In this document: positions 26,372 to 35,075 of the stretch, piece after piece
Layout of the letters: each line of letters opens with the position of its first letter
Numbering within the stretch: position 1 is the stretch's first letter
Origin: Lachnospiraceae bacterium
GTDB lineage: Bacteria > Bacillota > Clostridia > Lachnospirales > Lachnospiraceae
DNA length: 64,000 bases
Direction: 5' to 3'
Assembly (NCBI GenBank): GCA_021769135.1
Contig: JAETTM010000006.1
Location: forward strand, 62,001-126,000
Made by a program: the position numbers and the translations under genes
Notes under the pieces: generated by a model
Seen by the model: only the letters and a program-made list of their open reading frames with translations
Databases searched by the model: none
Told to the model about the DNA's origin: nothing

Positions 26372-27739
26372 ATGGAACACAACATTTACTCTGAAATAAC
26401 ACCCGAAATCATACAGCTTGCCAAGTTAAACGAAGAGGCCGATATGATTGCTACTGAGCTGTTTACAAAATTTGATGTGAAGAGAGGGCTCAGGGATTTA
26501 AACGGGAAGGGCGTTCTGGCAGGTCTCACCCGCATATCCGATGTGCGCGCTAACCGTATGGTGGACGGCGTACAGATTCCTATTCATGGAGACTTATTTT
26601 ATCGTGGCTACAATGTAAAGGATCTGGTTGCCGGTTTTACGAAAGATAACAGGTTTGGTTTTGAAGAAGTTACATACCTTTTATTATTTGATAAGCTCCC
26701 CAACAAAAAGGAATTGGAGGATTTCCAGAATTTGCTTGCCTTTTACCGCAATCTGCCTACCAGTTTCGTCCGGGATATTATTATGAAAGCGCCCAGCAAG
26801 GATATGATGAATACGTTGGCAAGGAGCGTCCTCACCCTTTATTCTTATGACGACCGTGCCGACGACACTTCTCTGCCCAACGTGCTCAGGCAATGCCTGC
26901 AGCTTATCAGCCTGTTTCCTTTGTTATCCATCTATGGTTATCAGGCATACAGCTATTACCATGACGGAAAGAGCCTGTATATCCACTCCCCGCAGCCGGA
27001 ACTTTCCGCTGCGGAAAATATACTGCATATTCTCCGTCCCGACAGCGCATACACTCCTTTGGAAGCCAGGATTCTGGATATTGCCCTGGTTCTGCATATG
27101 GAACATGGCGGCGGCAACAACTCCACATTCACCACCCATGTGGTAACTTCCTCCCTCACCGATACCTATTCCGTCATCGCTGCGGCTATCGGTTCCCTGA
27201 AAGGGCCCAGGCATGGGGGCGCCAATATAAAAGTGGTGCAAATGTTTGAAGACATGAAACGGGAGGTATATGACTGGACCGATGAGGAAGAAGTATCCGT
27301 TTACTTGACAAAGCTTTTAAACAAAGATGCTTTTGACCATGCCGGGCTCATATACGGCGTAGGGCATGCGGTTTACTCCAAGTCCGACCCCCGTGCTATT
27401 ATTTTCAAGTCTTTTGTGGAAAAATTGTCCGAGGAAAAGGGGTTGCAGCGTGAATTCGCCTTATATTCCCTGGTAGAAAGGCTGGCGCCTGAAGTCATCG
27501 CAAAGGAACGGCAGATTTATAAAGGGGTAAGCATTAACGTAGACTTTTACTCCGGTTTTGTATATCATATGCTGGAGCTGCCCATGGAATTGTATACGCC
27601 TATTTTCGCCATGGCCCGTATTTCCGGATGGAGCGCCCATCGCATGGAGGAGTTGGCCAACAACGGCAAGATTATCCGCCCGGCCTACAAGCCCATAGGG
27701 ATTGACCATCCTTACATGGATATCGCTTCCAGGCCTTGA
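26372..27739 (+). CDS. gltA: Citrate synthase
   Basis: Condenses oxaloacetate and acetyl-CoA to citrate in the cytoplasm, 455 residues. ATG 26372 follows GAAAGGGGGCC. Conserved parts are 'HGDLFYRGYNVKDLV', 'LHMEHGGGNNSTFTTHVVTSS', 'GSLKGPRHGGANIKV', the active-site His in 'GVGHAVYSKSDPRA' and the active-site Asp in 'SINVDFYSGFVYHML'. The 'GGGNNSTF' version is common in Clostridia. In an anaerobe the likely role is the oxidative branch to 2-oxoglutarate for glutamate. A carboxyltransferase that could supply oxaloacetate is encoded at the right edge of the window. A 2-methylcitrate synthase activity cannot be excluded. Confidence 0.95.
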   Translation: MEHNIYSEITPEIIQLAKLNEEADMIATELFTKFDVKRGLRDLNGKGVLAGLTRISDVRANRMVDGVQIPIHGDLFYRGYNVKDLVAGFTKDNRFGFEEVTYLLLFDKLPNKKELEDFQNLLAFYRNLPTSFVRDIIMKAPSKDMMNTLARSVLTLYSYDDRADDTSLPNVLRQCLQLISLFPLLSIYGYQAYSYYHDGKSLYIHSPQPELSAAENILHILRPDSAYTPLEARILDIALVLHMEHGGGNNSTFTTHVVTSSLTDTYSVIAAAIGSLKGPRHGGANIKVVQMFEDMKREVYDWTDEEEVSVYLTKLLNKDAFDHAGLIYGVGHAVYSKSDPRAIIFKSFVEKLSEEKGLQREFALYSLVERLAPEVIAKERQIYKGVSINVDFYSGFVYHMLELPMELYTPIFAMARISGWSAHRMEELANNGKIIRPAYKPIGIDHPYMDIASRP

Positions 27740-27792
27740 CGCCGTATGATTCGATAAGTTTATAATCGAGCAGGGGAATGTGCTTCTCCCCC

Positions 27793-27850
27793 ACTCGCCG
27801 CGTCTCCATGCGCCGCCTTAGCGGCATATTTCCTCTGCATGGGGCTTCGC
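27793..27850. repeat. Structured element R5, copy A
   Basis: Starts ACTCGCCGCG, contains an inner hairpin GCCGC/GCGGC and TTTCCT, and is closed by CTCCATGC/GCATGGGG and an outer GCG/CGC. It aligns with copy B at 62478, where the closing stem has a different sequence but is still paired. It lies 54 bp after the citrate synthase stop. Confidence 0.65.
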
Positions 27851-27858
27851 ATAAAAAC

Positions 27859-27891
27859 GGGGCTGTTATTATTGACAGCCCCACTTTTTTT
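27859..27891 (+). terminator. Intrinsic terminator after citrate synthase
   Basis: GGGGCTGT and ACAGCCCC with an 8-base loop, followed by ACTTTTTTT. Confidence 0.9.
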
Positions 27892-27947
27892 GCAATTGCC
27901 TTCCTTGGTTTTTAATGCAAAAAGGCAAATTCCAAACTCTTTTTATT

Positions 27948-28289
27948 TTAATCAATAAATTTCTTCCTGGCCTTCGCCGAAGCCACTGCAAAACAGATAA
28001 TTACGATTAAGTAACCGCCGGTAGCCAGCAGAGAAAGATATCCCGGCCAATTCAGCCGGGTACTCAGCACTCCCAGTCCTCCTACCGCAATAGCCAGCAC
28101 GCCGATGACCAGCACCCTGCCATACATATAATTGATAAAGCCTTCTTTATCCCTTATCCTGTTGACATCCACATCCTTGCTGACAATAACCCCCGTTTTT
28201 ACCTCGCCGCTTTGCTTCATATTGACAGCCGTATAAACGAGATACAGCCCGCTTAAAATAATCAGATAGTCAAATAAATTAGTTCCCAT
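27948..28289 (-). CDS. Small membrane protein of unknown function
   Basis: 113 residues with AAGAGGAAG before ATG 28289. Three hydrophobic segments are visible: 'LFDYLIILSGLYLVYTAVN', 'GRVLVIGVLAIAVGGLGVL' and 'YLSLLATGGYLIVIICFAVA', with a polar loop 'SKDVDVNRIRDKEGF' between the first two. This is the layout of many small Firmicute integral membrane proteins near housekeeping genes. No function is evident. It lies 20 bp downstream of threonine synthase in the same direction and is probably cotranscribed. Confidence 0.75.
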   Translation of the reverse strand: MGTNLFDYLIILSGLYLVYTAVNMKQSGEVKTGVIVSKDVDVNRIRDKEGFINYMYGRVLVIGVLAIAVGGLGVLSTRLNWPGYLSLLATGGYLIVIICFAVASAKARKKFID

Positions 28290-28309
28290 ATCTTCCTCTT
28301 TTCTCTCCG

Positions 28310-29800
28310 TTACTGTAATCCCAAAAACGTTTCCACCGCCTGTTCCATCCCATCCTTTTCACAAACATGGTCATGCACCACCGGTGCCGAACGTATTTCT
28401 TCAATCGCTTTCGGTATTGCCACTTTGGAAATCGAGGACAGTTCATCCACCAAATCAAAATCCGTCATGGAATCGTATTTTTCATCTATGGCTTTCATCA
28501 CACTTCTTGTAAATTTGTAAGGGCTGGCCGTAGAAGCGATGATTGCCGGCGTATGGTCTTTTGTCTCTTCCACATATTTATGGTATACACAGGCCGCTAC
28601 CGCCGTATGGGTGTCTATGATGTAGCCGCATTTCTCCTGCAAAGCGCGGATAGTCTGCGCCGCTTCCTCTTCCGATGCGAAGCCCCCATAAAAATCCGTA
28701 AGCTTTTCTCCCATTTCCTTGGTAATCTCATATTTTCCGGCTCCCGCCAGGGCATTCATATAGTCCCTGTTCTTTTCCGGGTCATTGCCCGCTATCCGAT
28801 ATATCAAACGTTCCAAATTGCTGGAAATCAGGATATCCATGGACGGGGAGCTGGTCAGCACAAACTCCCTGTTTTTATCATATATCCCTGTACGAAAGAA
28901 ATCGTACAGCACTTTATTGTCATTGGATGCGCAAATCAGCCTGCCGATAGGAAGCCCCATATTTTTCGCATAAAATGCCGCCAGGATATTCCCGAAATTC
29001 CCTGTGGGAACTACAACGTTTATTTTATCCCCTTCCCCAATCTTCCCTGCTTCCAAAAGCTTTACATAAGCGTACACATAGTACACAATCTGGGGCACCA
29101 GACGGCCGATATTAATGGAGTTGGCGGAAGAAAACTGATAACCCTGCCTGTCCATCCTTGCCGCCAGCTCTTTATCTGCAAAAAGCTTCTTCACCCCGCT
29201 CTGGGCATCGTCGAAATTGCCATGGATACCCACCACATATGTATTTTCCCCTTTTTGGGTAACCATCTGCCTTTCCTGGATAGGGCTGACGCCGCTTTTA
29301 GGGTAAAACACGATAATCTTCGTTCCCTTAACTCCCGCAAAGCCGGCCAGGGCCGCTTTCCCCGTATCCCCGGAAGTGGCTGTCAAAATAACGATTTCGT
29401 TTTTAACCTTGTTTTTCCGCGCCGCCGTAATCATCAAATGGGGCAGGATAGACAAAGCCATATCCTTAAAAGCGATAGTTGCCCCATGGAACAGTTCCAG
29501 AAAATACGCGCCGTCCGCCTGGACCAAAGGAGCAATTTCCTTTGTATCGAATTTGGAATCATAGGCGCTGTCAATGCAGCTTTTCAGTTCTTCCTCTGTA
29601 AAATCCGTCAGATAGAGACGCATTACTTCATAGGCAATTTCCTGATAGGTCATCCCCGCCAATTCTTTCAGGCCTTTCCCAAGCGCCGGTATATGGTCCG
29701 GCACGAATAATCCGCCGTCATCGGACAGCCCCTTCAGAATAGCTTCGGAAGCCTTTACCTGAATCCTGTTATCCCTCGTGCTATTGTATACAATTTCCAT
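28310..29800 (-). CDS. thrC: Threonine synthase
   Basis: PLP enzyme of 496 residues converting O-phosphohomoserine to threonine. The start 'MEIVYNSTRDNRIQVKASEAILKGLSDDGGLFVP' is typical of the longer bacterial/fungal type. The PLP lysine lies in 'FHGATIAFKDMALS' and the phosphate-binding loop in 'TATSGDTGKAALAGF'. Later motifs include 'VVPTGNFGNILAAFYAKNMG'. AAAGGGAAAA precedes ATG 29800. It is followed by the small membrane protein gene. No T-box or attenuator hairpin is seen in the 98-bp leader, only a repeat-family border. Confidence 0.97.
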   Translation of the reverse strand: MEIVYNSTRDNRIQVKASEAILKGLSDDGGLFVPDHIPALGKGLKELAGMTYQEIAYEVMRLYLTDFTEEELKSCIDSAYDSKFDTKEIAPLVQADGAYFLELFHGATIAFKDMALSILPHLMITAARKNKVKNEIVILTATSGDTGKAALAGFAGVKGTKIIVFYPKSGVSPIQERQMVTQKGENTYVVGIHGNFDDAQSGVKKLFADKELAARMDRQGYQFSSANSINIGRLVPQIVYYVYAYVKLLEAGKIGEGDKINVVVPTGNFGNILAAFYAKNMGLPIGRLICASNDNKVLYDFFRTGIYDKNREFVLTSSPSMDILISSNLERLIYRIAGNDPEKNRDYMNALAGAGKYEITKEMGEKLTDFYGGFASEEEAAQTIRALQEKCGYIIDTHTAVAACVYHKYVEETKDHTPAIIASTASPYKFTRSVMKAIDEKYDSMTDFDLVDELSSISKVAIPKAIEEIRSAPVVHDHVCEKDGMEQAVETFLGLQ

Positions 29801-29860
29801 TATAATTTTCCCTTTCTGATTTATAGTTCCGCAAATTCCGCAAATTAGGAATAATAATCA

Positions 29861-29879
29861 ATGCTATTCATTATAGCAT
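29861..29879 (-). terminator. Hairpin after the SleB-like gene
   Basis: ATGCTAT-TCATT-ATAGCAT is a perfect stem. On the minus strand it is followed by the U-rich TGATTATTATT. Confidence 0.5.
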
Positions 29880-29898
29880 GTAATCACAGTCTGCGCAA

Positions 29899-30525
29899 TC
29901 AGGAAAAGAACTCATGTCCACCATAAGAGAACAACAAAGTAAGGCTGTTGTCAAACCATTTCATCCGCTCGGGGTCCGCATATTTGCGCGCTGCAAAGTA
30001 TAGGGCCCCCTCCGTAATGTCCTCGCCGTACAAAACCCTCTTCACCGCTTCTTTCGTATCCTCGCTGACCTTTACCTCCGCCAGGCGCCCGTCCTTTACA
30101 GGAGAAAACTGGACCGTTCCGTTACCCCTCTGATATACCACTTCCTTCACGCTGTTCGGGAATTTGCTGCTTTCCACCCGGTTCATAATCACTCCGGCCA
30201 CCAGCATTTTCCCTTTCATATCCTCACAGCCGGCTTCCGCTTCCACAATCTTTAGAAGTATGTCATAGTCCTCCTGGGATAAGGTATATTTGGCTTTCCG
30301 CTCCAAAACGCTGTAATCCACGACCCTCTGCCCGGAAGAGGCTTCCGTTACCATGCCCATAAAGCTGGAAGCATCCAGCCCGGCCCGTTCTTCCATAAAA
30401 CGTATCTGAAACGCCGGGGTAGAGGCAATACGGTTAATCTGCAGCTCTTTCAGGTTAAACCAAGACACCGCAAATATCCCCTGGCACAAAATCAGCATCA
30501 TGATACTCTTTTTATACTTATACAT
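29899..30525 (-). CDS. SleB-type cell wall hydrolase
   Basis: 208 residues with an uncleaved or signal helix at the start ('IMMLILCQGIFAVSWF'). The C-terminal hydrolase_2 domain reads 'YDILLKIVEAEAGCEDMKGKMLVAGVIMNRV', then 'FPNSVKEVVYQRGNGTVQFSPVKDGRL'. SleB/CwlJ enzymes are lytic transglycosylases acting on spore cortex. The Glu in 'VEAEAG' is the candidate catalytic residue. In Lachnospiraceae this family also includes vegetative wall enzymes. Ribosome-binding site GAGGATGG lies before ATG 30525. It stands beside another wall hydrolase (GH25). Confidence 0.88.
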   Translation of the reverse strand: MYKYKKSIMMLILCQGIFAVSWFNLKELQINRIASTPAFQIRFMEERAGLDASSFMGMVTEASSGQRVVDYSVLERKAKYTLSQEDYDILLKIVEAEAGCEDMKGKMLVAGVIMNRVESSKFPNSVKEVVYQRGNGTVQFSPVKDGRLAEVKVSEDTKEAVKRVLYGEDITEGALYFAARKYADPERMKWFDNSLTLLFSYGGHEFFS

Positions 30526-30845
30526 TTTTCCATCCTCTTTGATAAAATCTGTTCGGTCAAATTACATTCTCCAAACAGCTTGTATATAAAATACTTCTGT
30601 CATAGAAATGTAACACTTCTTTAATATTTTATACAAAGAGTGCTGGAATTATTTCTAAAAAATTTCTAAATTTGTATTTTTTTTCTGTTTTTACGTCAAC
30701 TCCACAAAATTACGGCCTAATATGACATTCTTGGACATATTTTACCCCATTTCTGCGCGGCCTTTTGCGCATGTCAATTTTCACGGGCGGTATAGATTGC
30801 GGCATGTTTCCCGGCAGTATCATGCCTGCGGCATTCGCCTCCCGT
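30526..30845. other. Gene-free region between SleB-like and GH25 genes
   Basis: Holds the leader and promoter of the SleB-like gene (AT-rich, 30560-30700) and the 3' end of the GH25 transcript. AATATG/CATATT (30720-30742) and GGCATG/CATGCC (30801-30826) are small inverted repeats. No gene is supported. Confidence 0.4.
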
Positions 30846-32159
30846 CTATTTCTCCCCGTAGTCCACAAAGCAGATGTTTAAATCCACATCTCCCTCCACG
30901 CCCGGTATATCCCCTTCGGTTGTATACTGCCACATCTGGAATTTATAAGGGTAATCCGGTATGTCCTTCTGCTGAGAAAGCCAGATATCATAATCGGTCA
31001 GCTTGGTCAGGTTAATTTCCTTAATCAGCCATTCTTTCGTTCCGTAAATCATCGGCTTATAGCCCGCCGCCTTAATATTTTCCAAAAACGCCCTTGCCAC
31101 TGCAGTCTTTTCTTCTTTGGACAGGACTTCCACCCTCGCCTTATCGTTCTGCACATATTCCATATCGAAGGCCACCGGATAAGTAATATGGCGTTCTGTC
31201 AGCGTCTGAATAATAAAATTGGATTCTTCCACAGCCTCTTCCGCCGTTATTGCCTGGGAAAAGAAATAAACCCCGATTTCCAGCCCGGCCTCTGAAGCTT
31301 TATTCATATATTCATCAAACTTTTCATCCAGCATAATCTGTCCGCTGCCATAACCCCTGGAGCCCAGCCGCAGCATCACAAACTCAATGCCCGATTCCTT
31401 CAGCGCCTGGAAATCCACATCGCCGTTATACTTGGACAAGTCCGCCCCCAAATAGGAGACGCTCCTGCCGCTTTCATAATAAGCCATTTTATCCGCCCTC
31501 ATCTGCAGCTTGGTATAATCATATGTATTTTGTTCCAGGTAGGGGTTGATGAGCACCCATTCTTCCGAACCATCCGCAAAAGTGAGCAGCGTATGCTTAC
31601 CGTCCTTGGACGGGTCCTCTTCCTCTTCCTTTTTGGCCTCTTCCTCCGCCAGCGCCTTGGCCTCTTCATCATAACGGGCAGATTTTTCTTTCTCCGCCTC
31701 CCCGCCGGCATTTCCCGACGTATCGGCAGCGCTTGCCCCAGTTCCCGTTCCGGTTTCCGTTACAAACTCTTCTTCCTCCGGATACATATCCCAAAAATCC
31801 AAATCGGACGCGGTCAGCTTATTTTCCTGGTAAAGCCGCTCTACCTCCTGCATGCTTTTCCTTCCTGCAAATCCCACCACCGGAACCTGTTCGGTTACCG
31901 GCGTCTGGGCATCCTCTTCGTCCGCTCCCTGGCTTCCCTCTTCGCCGGCAGCCCCAGCGCCTTCTTCATGTTCCAAAGCAAGCACCGTTGTCTCCTTCTC
32001 CTGTTCCTGCTGTCTAAGCCGCTGCCTCCTGGCTTCTTCCTGTTTATTAGAAAAGACCACTACCCCAAGAATGAGCAGAACGGACAAGCTGACCCCCATC
32101 AGCATATACTTCATGGACAAGCTTGCATTTCTTTCCTCACTTTCACCGGGCAATTTCAT
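30846..32159 (-). CDS. GH25 muramidase (lysozyme), membrane-anchored
   Basis: 437 residues. A signal-anchor helix 'YMLMGVSLSVLLILGVVVF' is followed by an acidic, low-complexity linker of about 150 residues rich in Glu, Ala and Gly. The GH25 domain begins 'VSYLGADLSKYNGDVDFQALKESGIEFVMLRLGSRGY' and continues 'EIGVYFFSQAITAEEAVEESNFI' and 'YPVAFDMEYV'. The acidic residues of the 'DLSKYNG' and 'FDME' motifs form the expected active site. It cleaves the MurNAc-GlcNAc bond of peptidoglycan on the outer face of the membrane, probably in growth or division. GAAAGGGAGG precedes ATG 32159. Confidence 0.93.
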   Translation of the reverse strand: MKLPGESEERNASLSMKYMLMGVSLSVLLILGVVVFSNKQEEARRQRLRQQEQEKETTVLALEHEEGAGAAGEEGSQGADEEDAQTPVTEQVPVVGFAGRKSMQEVERLYQENKLTASDLDFWDMYPEEEEFVTETGTGTGASAADTSGNAGGEAEKEKSARYDEEAKALAEEEAKKEEEEDPSKDGKHTLLTFADGSEEWVLINPYLEQNTYDYTKLQMRADKMAYYESGRSVSYLGADLSKYNGDVDFQALKESGIEFVMLRLGSRGYGSGQIMLDEKFDEYMNKASEAGLEIGVYFFSQAITAEEAVEESNFIIQTLTERHITYPVAFDMEYVQNDKARVEVLSKEEKTAVARAFLENIKAAGYKPMIYGTKEWLIKEINLTKLTDYDIWLSQQKDIPDYPYKFQMWQYTTEGDIPGVEGDVDLNICFVDYGEK

Positions 32160-32292
32160 AGTATTCCTCCCTTTCGCTATTTACTAACAGAGATGTTTCG
32201 TTTACTATAATAATATTATAAAACGGCTATATCATCCTCCGCATATCTATCCGATACTCTAATTAATTTAACATGAAATGAAAAAGTTCGCA

Positions 32293-32320
32293 ATGCTTTT
32301 ACATAATAACATAAAAGCAT
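32293..32320. promoter_or_regulatory. Inverted repeat upstream of apbE
   Basis: ATGCTTTTA and TAAAAGCAT are perfect 9-bp arms with a 10-base spacer, in the divergent region between the GH25 and ApbE genes. It may be an operator; no T-run follows. Confidence 0.35.
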
Positions 32321-32387
32321 GCCTGCAATTTAGGTTACGGCCAGGCACAACTGGAAATGGCGCAGCACTGCGCGGAAAAGAGGAAAA

Positions 32388-33389
32388 ATGAATCATATGA
32401 AAACAAGGGAAATCATTGGAAAAATCATAATCTTCCCCCTCCTTTTGGGCATTTCGTTTCTTGCCGGATGCGGCAGGCCCAAGGAGCCTCTCAGCCGGAC
32501 AGGGTTTTATTTCGATACGGTCATAACTATTTCCCTTTATGACAAACGGGAGGAAAAACTATTGGACCAGTGCTTTTCCATGGCCCAGTCTTATGAGAAT
32601 CTGCTCAGCAAAACAGTGGAAAACAGCGATGTATGGAATATTAATCATGGAAACGGCCAGCCGGTTGGCGTAAGCGATGACACACTGACCCTGCTTCGCG
32701 CCGCCCTGTCCTATGCCCGGCTCACCGATGGAAGGATAGACCCCACCATTGGCCCGGTTACAAAACTATGGGATTTCTCCCCTTCTTCCGACGGGCTTAT
32801 CCCCTCCCAGGAAGATTTGGAAGAAGCCTTATCCCATGTGGGGTACGAAAAAATACTTATAGAAGGCAATACGGTATGCCTTTCCGACCCCCAGGCAGAA
32901 ATTGATTTGGGGTTCATCGCCAAAGGCTACATCGCGGACCGGCTCAAAGACTATCTCCTCTCCCAAGGGGTGGAAAGCGCCACCATTAACCTCGGGGGCA
33001 ATGTGCTGGCCATCGGCAGCCGCCCGGACAACTCCCCATTCCGTATAGGAATCCAGGAGCCTTTTGCCCCGGAAGGCACCGCCGCCCTTGTTTTGCCCGT
33101 CACCGATTTATCCGTAGTATCCTCTGGCATCTATGAACGTTATTTTGAAAAGGATAGCACTATTTACCATCATATACTTGATACGAAAACAGGCTATCCC
33201 GTGCAGAATAGCCTGTTTGAAGTCACCATTTTATCCGAATCTTCCATGGACGGGGATGCCCTCTCCACCACCTGTTTCCTTTTGGGGTTGGAAGACGGAA
33301 TGAACCTCATCGAATCCCTGGAAAACACCGAAGCCGTCTTCCTCACGTCCGACGGCTCCGCCCATGCTTCCAGCGGGCTGGATTTTTAA
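32388..33389 (+). CDS. apbE: FAD:protein FMN transferase (ApbE), lipoprotein
   Basis: Attaches FMN to Ser/Thr of target proteins on the outer side of the membrane, 333 residues. The lipoprotein signal ends in the lipobox 'FLAGC'. Motifs include 'GFYFDTVITISLYD', 'TDGRIDPTIGPVTKLWDF', 'IDLGFIAKGYIADRL', 'TINLGGNVLAIG' and the Mg-binding end 'SSMDGDALSTTCFLLG'. It converges with the Rnf operon, whose RnfG and RnfD subunits carry covalent-flavin motifs, so these are its likely substrates. Adjacent apbE-rnf genes are common in Clostridia. Confidence 0.96.
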   Translation: MNHMKTREIIGKIIIFPLLLGISFLAGCGRPKEPLSRTGFYFDTVITISLYDKREEKLLDQCFSMAQSYENLLSKTVENSDVWNINHGNGQPVGVSDDTLTLLRAALSYARLTDGRIDPTIGPVTKLWDFSPSSDGLIPSQEDLEEALSHVGYEKILIEGNTVCLSDPQAEIDLGFIAKGYIADRLKDYLLSQGVESATINLGGNVLAIGSRPDNSPFRIGIQEPFAPEGTAALVLPVTDLSVVSSGIYERYFEKDSTIYHHILDTKTGYPVQNSLFEVTILSESSMDGDALSTTCFLLGLEDGMNLIESLENTEAVFLTSDGSAHASSGLDF

Positions 33390-33447
33390 GCCCATGGAAG
33401 CCTCCTATTTTCGCCAAAAACCATTATAATCCCACTCTTGCCATTCC

Positions 33448-34254
33448 CTACCGCTTCACAATCGATTTCCGGGGGCATTTCTCCGCACAAGTGCCGCAGC
33501 CTGTGCATTTCTCATAATCAATCGCGGCATTAAAGTCCGCCACCGTAACCGCCTCCGAAGGACAGTTCTTTTTGCAGAGCTGGCATCCGATACAGCTTAC
33601 CGTACAAGACTTCATCGCCACCGGCCCTTTATCCTTGGAGCTGCAGGCCACCGCATATGGGGCATCGTAAGGAATCAGCTCGATTAAATGCTTCGGGCAT
33701 ACCTCCACACATTTACCGCAGGCCTTACATGCCTCCTTATCCACTACGGCCACCCCGTTGACCACATGAATCGCATCGAAGGGGCAGGCCGATACGCAGC
33801 TGCCGTAGCCCAGACAGCCATAATTGCATGATTTAGGCCCGCCATTGGGAACAAAAGCCAACATCCTGCAGTCTTCTATTCCGTGATAGTCATAATCCGC
33901 TTTCGTCTTTTCGCAATCCCCCTGGCATTTGACAAAAGCTACCTTTCTTGCCGAATCTTCCGCCTCGACCCCCATAATCCCGGCGATTACTTTGCCCACC
34001 GGCTCGCCGCCCACAGGGCATGCATTGACCGGCGCTTCGCCCTTGGCGATGGCCGCCGCCAGGCCGGAACAGCCCGGGAAACCGCACCCGCCGCAATTAT
34101 TTCCTGGCAATGCATTCAACACCGCTTCTTCCTTCTCATCCACTTCTACCTTAAACTTAATGGCAGCAACGCCCAGAAACAGGCCTATGAAAAGCCCTAC
34201 TCCCCCAACGATTGCCGTTGCTGTAAGTACACCTGATATCATCTCATTAACCAT
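33448..34254 (-). CDS. rnfB: Rnf complex subunit RnfB (ferredoxin-binding iron-sulfur protein)
   Basis: Electron-input subunit of the ion-pumping ferredoxin:NAD+ oxidoreductase. About 268 residues from ATG 34254 (MVNEMISGVL); ATG 34242 is also possible, and the tracked 34278 start is less likely. A membrane helix opens the protein ('SGVLTATAIVGGVGLFIGLFLG'). The signature 'LPGNNCGGCGFPGCSGLA' follows. Then come ferredoxin-type clusters: 'CLGYGSCVSACPFDAI', 'CKACGKCVEVCPKHLI', 'CIGCQLCKKNCPSEAV' and 'CTGCGTCAEKCP'. It is the last gene of the rnfCDGEAB order and is separated from rnfA by 240 bp containing a tandem repeat. Confidence 0.96.
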   Translation of the reverse strand: MVNEMISGVLTATAIVGGVGLFIGLFLGVAAIKFKVEVDEKEEAVLNALPGNNCGGCGFPGCSGLAAAIAKGEAPVNACPVGGEPVGKVIAGIMGVEAEDSARKVAFVKCQGDCEKTKADYDYHGIEDCRMLAFVPNGGPKSCNYGCLGYGSCVSACPFDAIHVVNGVAVVDKEACKACGKCVEVCPKHLIELIPYDAPYAVACSSKDKGPVAMKSCTVSCIGCQLCKKNCPSEAVTVADFNAAIDYEKCTGCGTCAEKCPRKSIVKR

Positions 34255-34277
34255 GCCCTTTCTGTCATCTGCCCGCA

Positions 34278-34391
34278 CCTATCCATAGATTGCATGCCTA
34301 TCCGTAGATTGCATGCCTATCCGTAGATTGCATGCCTATCCCTTGATTGCATGCCCATCCGTTGTTTGCATGCCTATCCATCGATTGCGCA
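34278..34391. repeat. 19-bp tandem repeat between rnfA and rnfB (six units)
   Basis: Six head-to-tail copies of CCTATCCGTAGATTGCATG. Units 2 and 3 are identical; the others differ at one to four positions. Each unit contains or borders GCATGC. The unit length is not a multiple of three, there are no spacers, and no reading frame makes sense, so it is neither a CRISPR array nor a coding repeat. It lies within the rnf transcript upstream of rnfB. Confidence 0.92.
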
Positions 34392-34496
34392 CACTGGGCA
34401 GATACGATATTTACAAAACACATTCCCTGCAAAACAGCTTCTGCCATGGGTTGGCCGCCCCATTGCGGACAACCGGGCACCGAACCCGCTGCACTG

Positions 34497-35075
34497 CTAC
34501 AGCAAACCGGAAAATCCGCAGAATGCAATCGCCATCAGGCCTGCAGTCACAAGCACAATAGGCATGCCCTTAAAGGATTCCGGTATGTCGTTGAATTCTA
34601 TCTTCTCGCGGATTCCTGCCAGAATAATAATAGCGATGGTAAACCCTACCGCAGTAGCAAACCCGTTCACAATACCTGTCAAAATGCCATAATTTTTCTG
34701 CACGTTGGTAAGGGCTATCCCCAAAACGGCACAGTTCGTCGTAATTAACGGCAAGTATACGCCCAATGCCTGATAAAGGGAAGGCATGAATTTCTTTAAA
34801 AACATTTCCACAAACTGTACCAAAGCGGCAATCACCAAAATAAATACGATGGTCTGCAAATATGTCACATCAAATTTTTCCAGTATGAACTTATAAATCA
34901 CCCCGGAAACCGCAGAGGCCAGCGTAATGACGAAAATAACCGCCACGCCCATGCCCGCTGCCGTATTCGTTTTCTTAGATACTCCAAGGAAAGGGCAAAG
35001 CCCCAAAAACTGGCTTAAAACCACGTTATTTACTAAGGAAGAACTGATTAATATAATGAGCAAATCCTGAATCAT
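34497..35075 (-). CDS. rnfA: Rnf complex subunit RnfA (membrane)
   Basis: Integral membrane subunit of 192 residues, matching the usual RnfA/RsxA length. ATG 35075 has AAAGGAGG before it; the tracked 35120 start is rejected. The start 'MIQDLLIILISSSLVNNVVLSQFLGLCPFLGVSKK' holds the conserved Cys-containing segment that, with RnfE, binds a [2Fe-2S] cluster in the membrane. The second is 'LPLITTNCAVLGIAL'. Six helices are predicted. The gene overlaps the end of rnfE by four bases. Confidence 0.96.
   Translation of the reverse strand: MIQDLLIILISSSLVNNVVLSQFLGLCPFLGVSKKTNTAAGMGVAVIFVITLASAVSGVIYKFILEKFDVTYLQTIVFILVIAALVQFVEMFLKKFMPSLYQALGVYLPLITTNCAVLGIALTNVQKNYGILTGIVNGFATAVGFTIAIIILAGIREKIEFNDIPESFKGMPIVLVTAGLMAIAFCGFSGLL

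Noticed and set aside
28367-29710. 447-aa ORF antisense to threonine synthase
   Set aside because: A shadow frame of a well-conserved gene; Cys/His/Arg-rich composition typical of antisense translation.
34278-34391. CRISPR array
   Set aside because: The 19-bp units are head to tail without spacers, and no cas genes are present.
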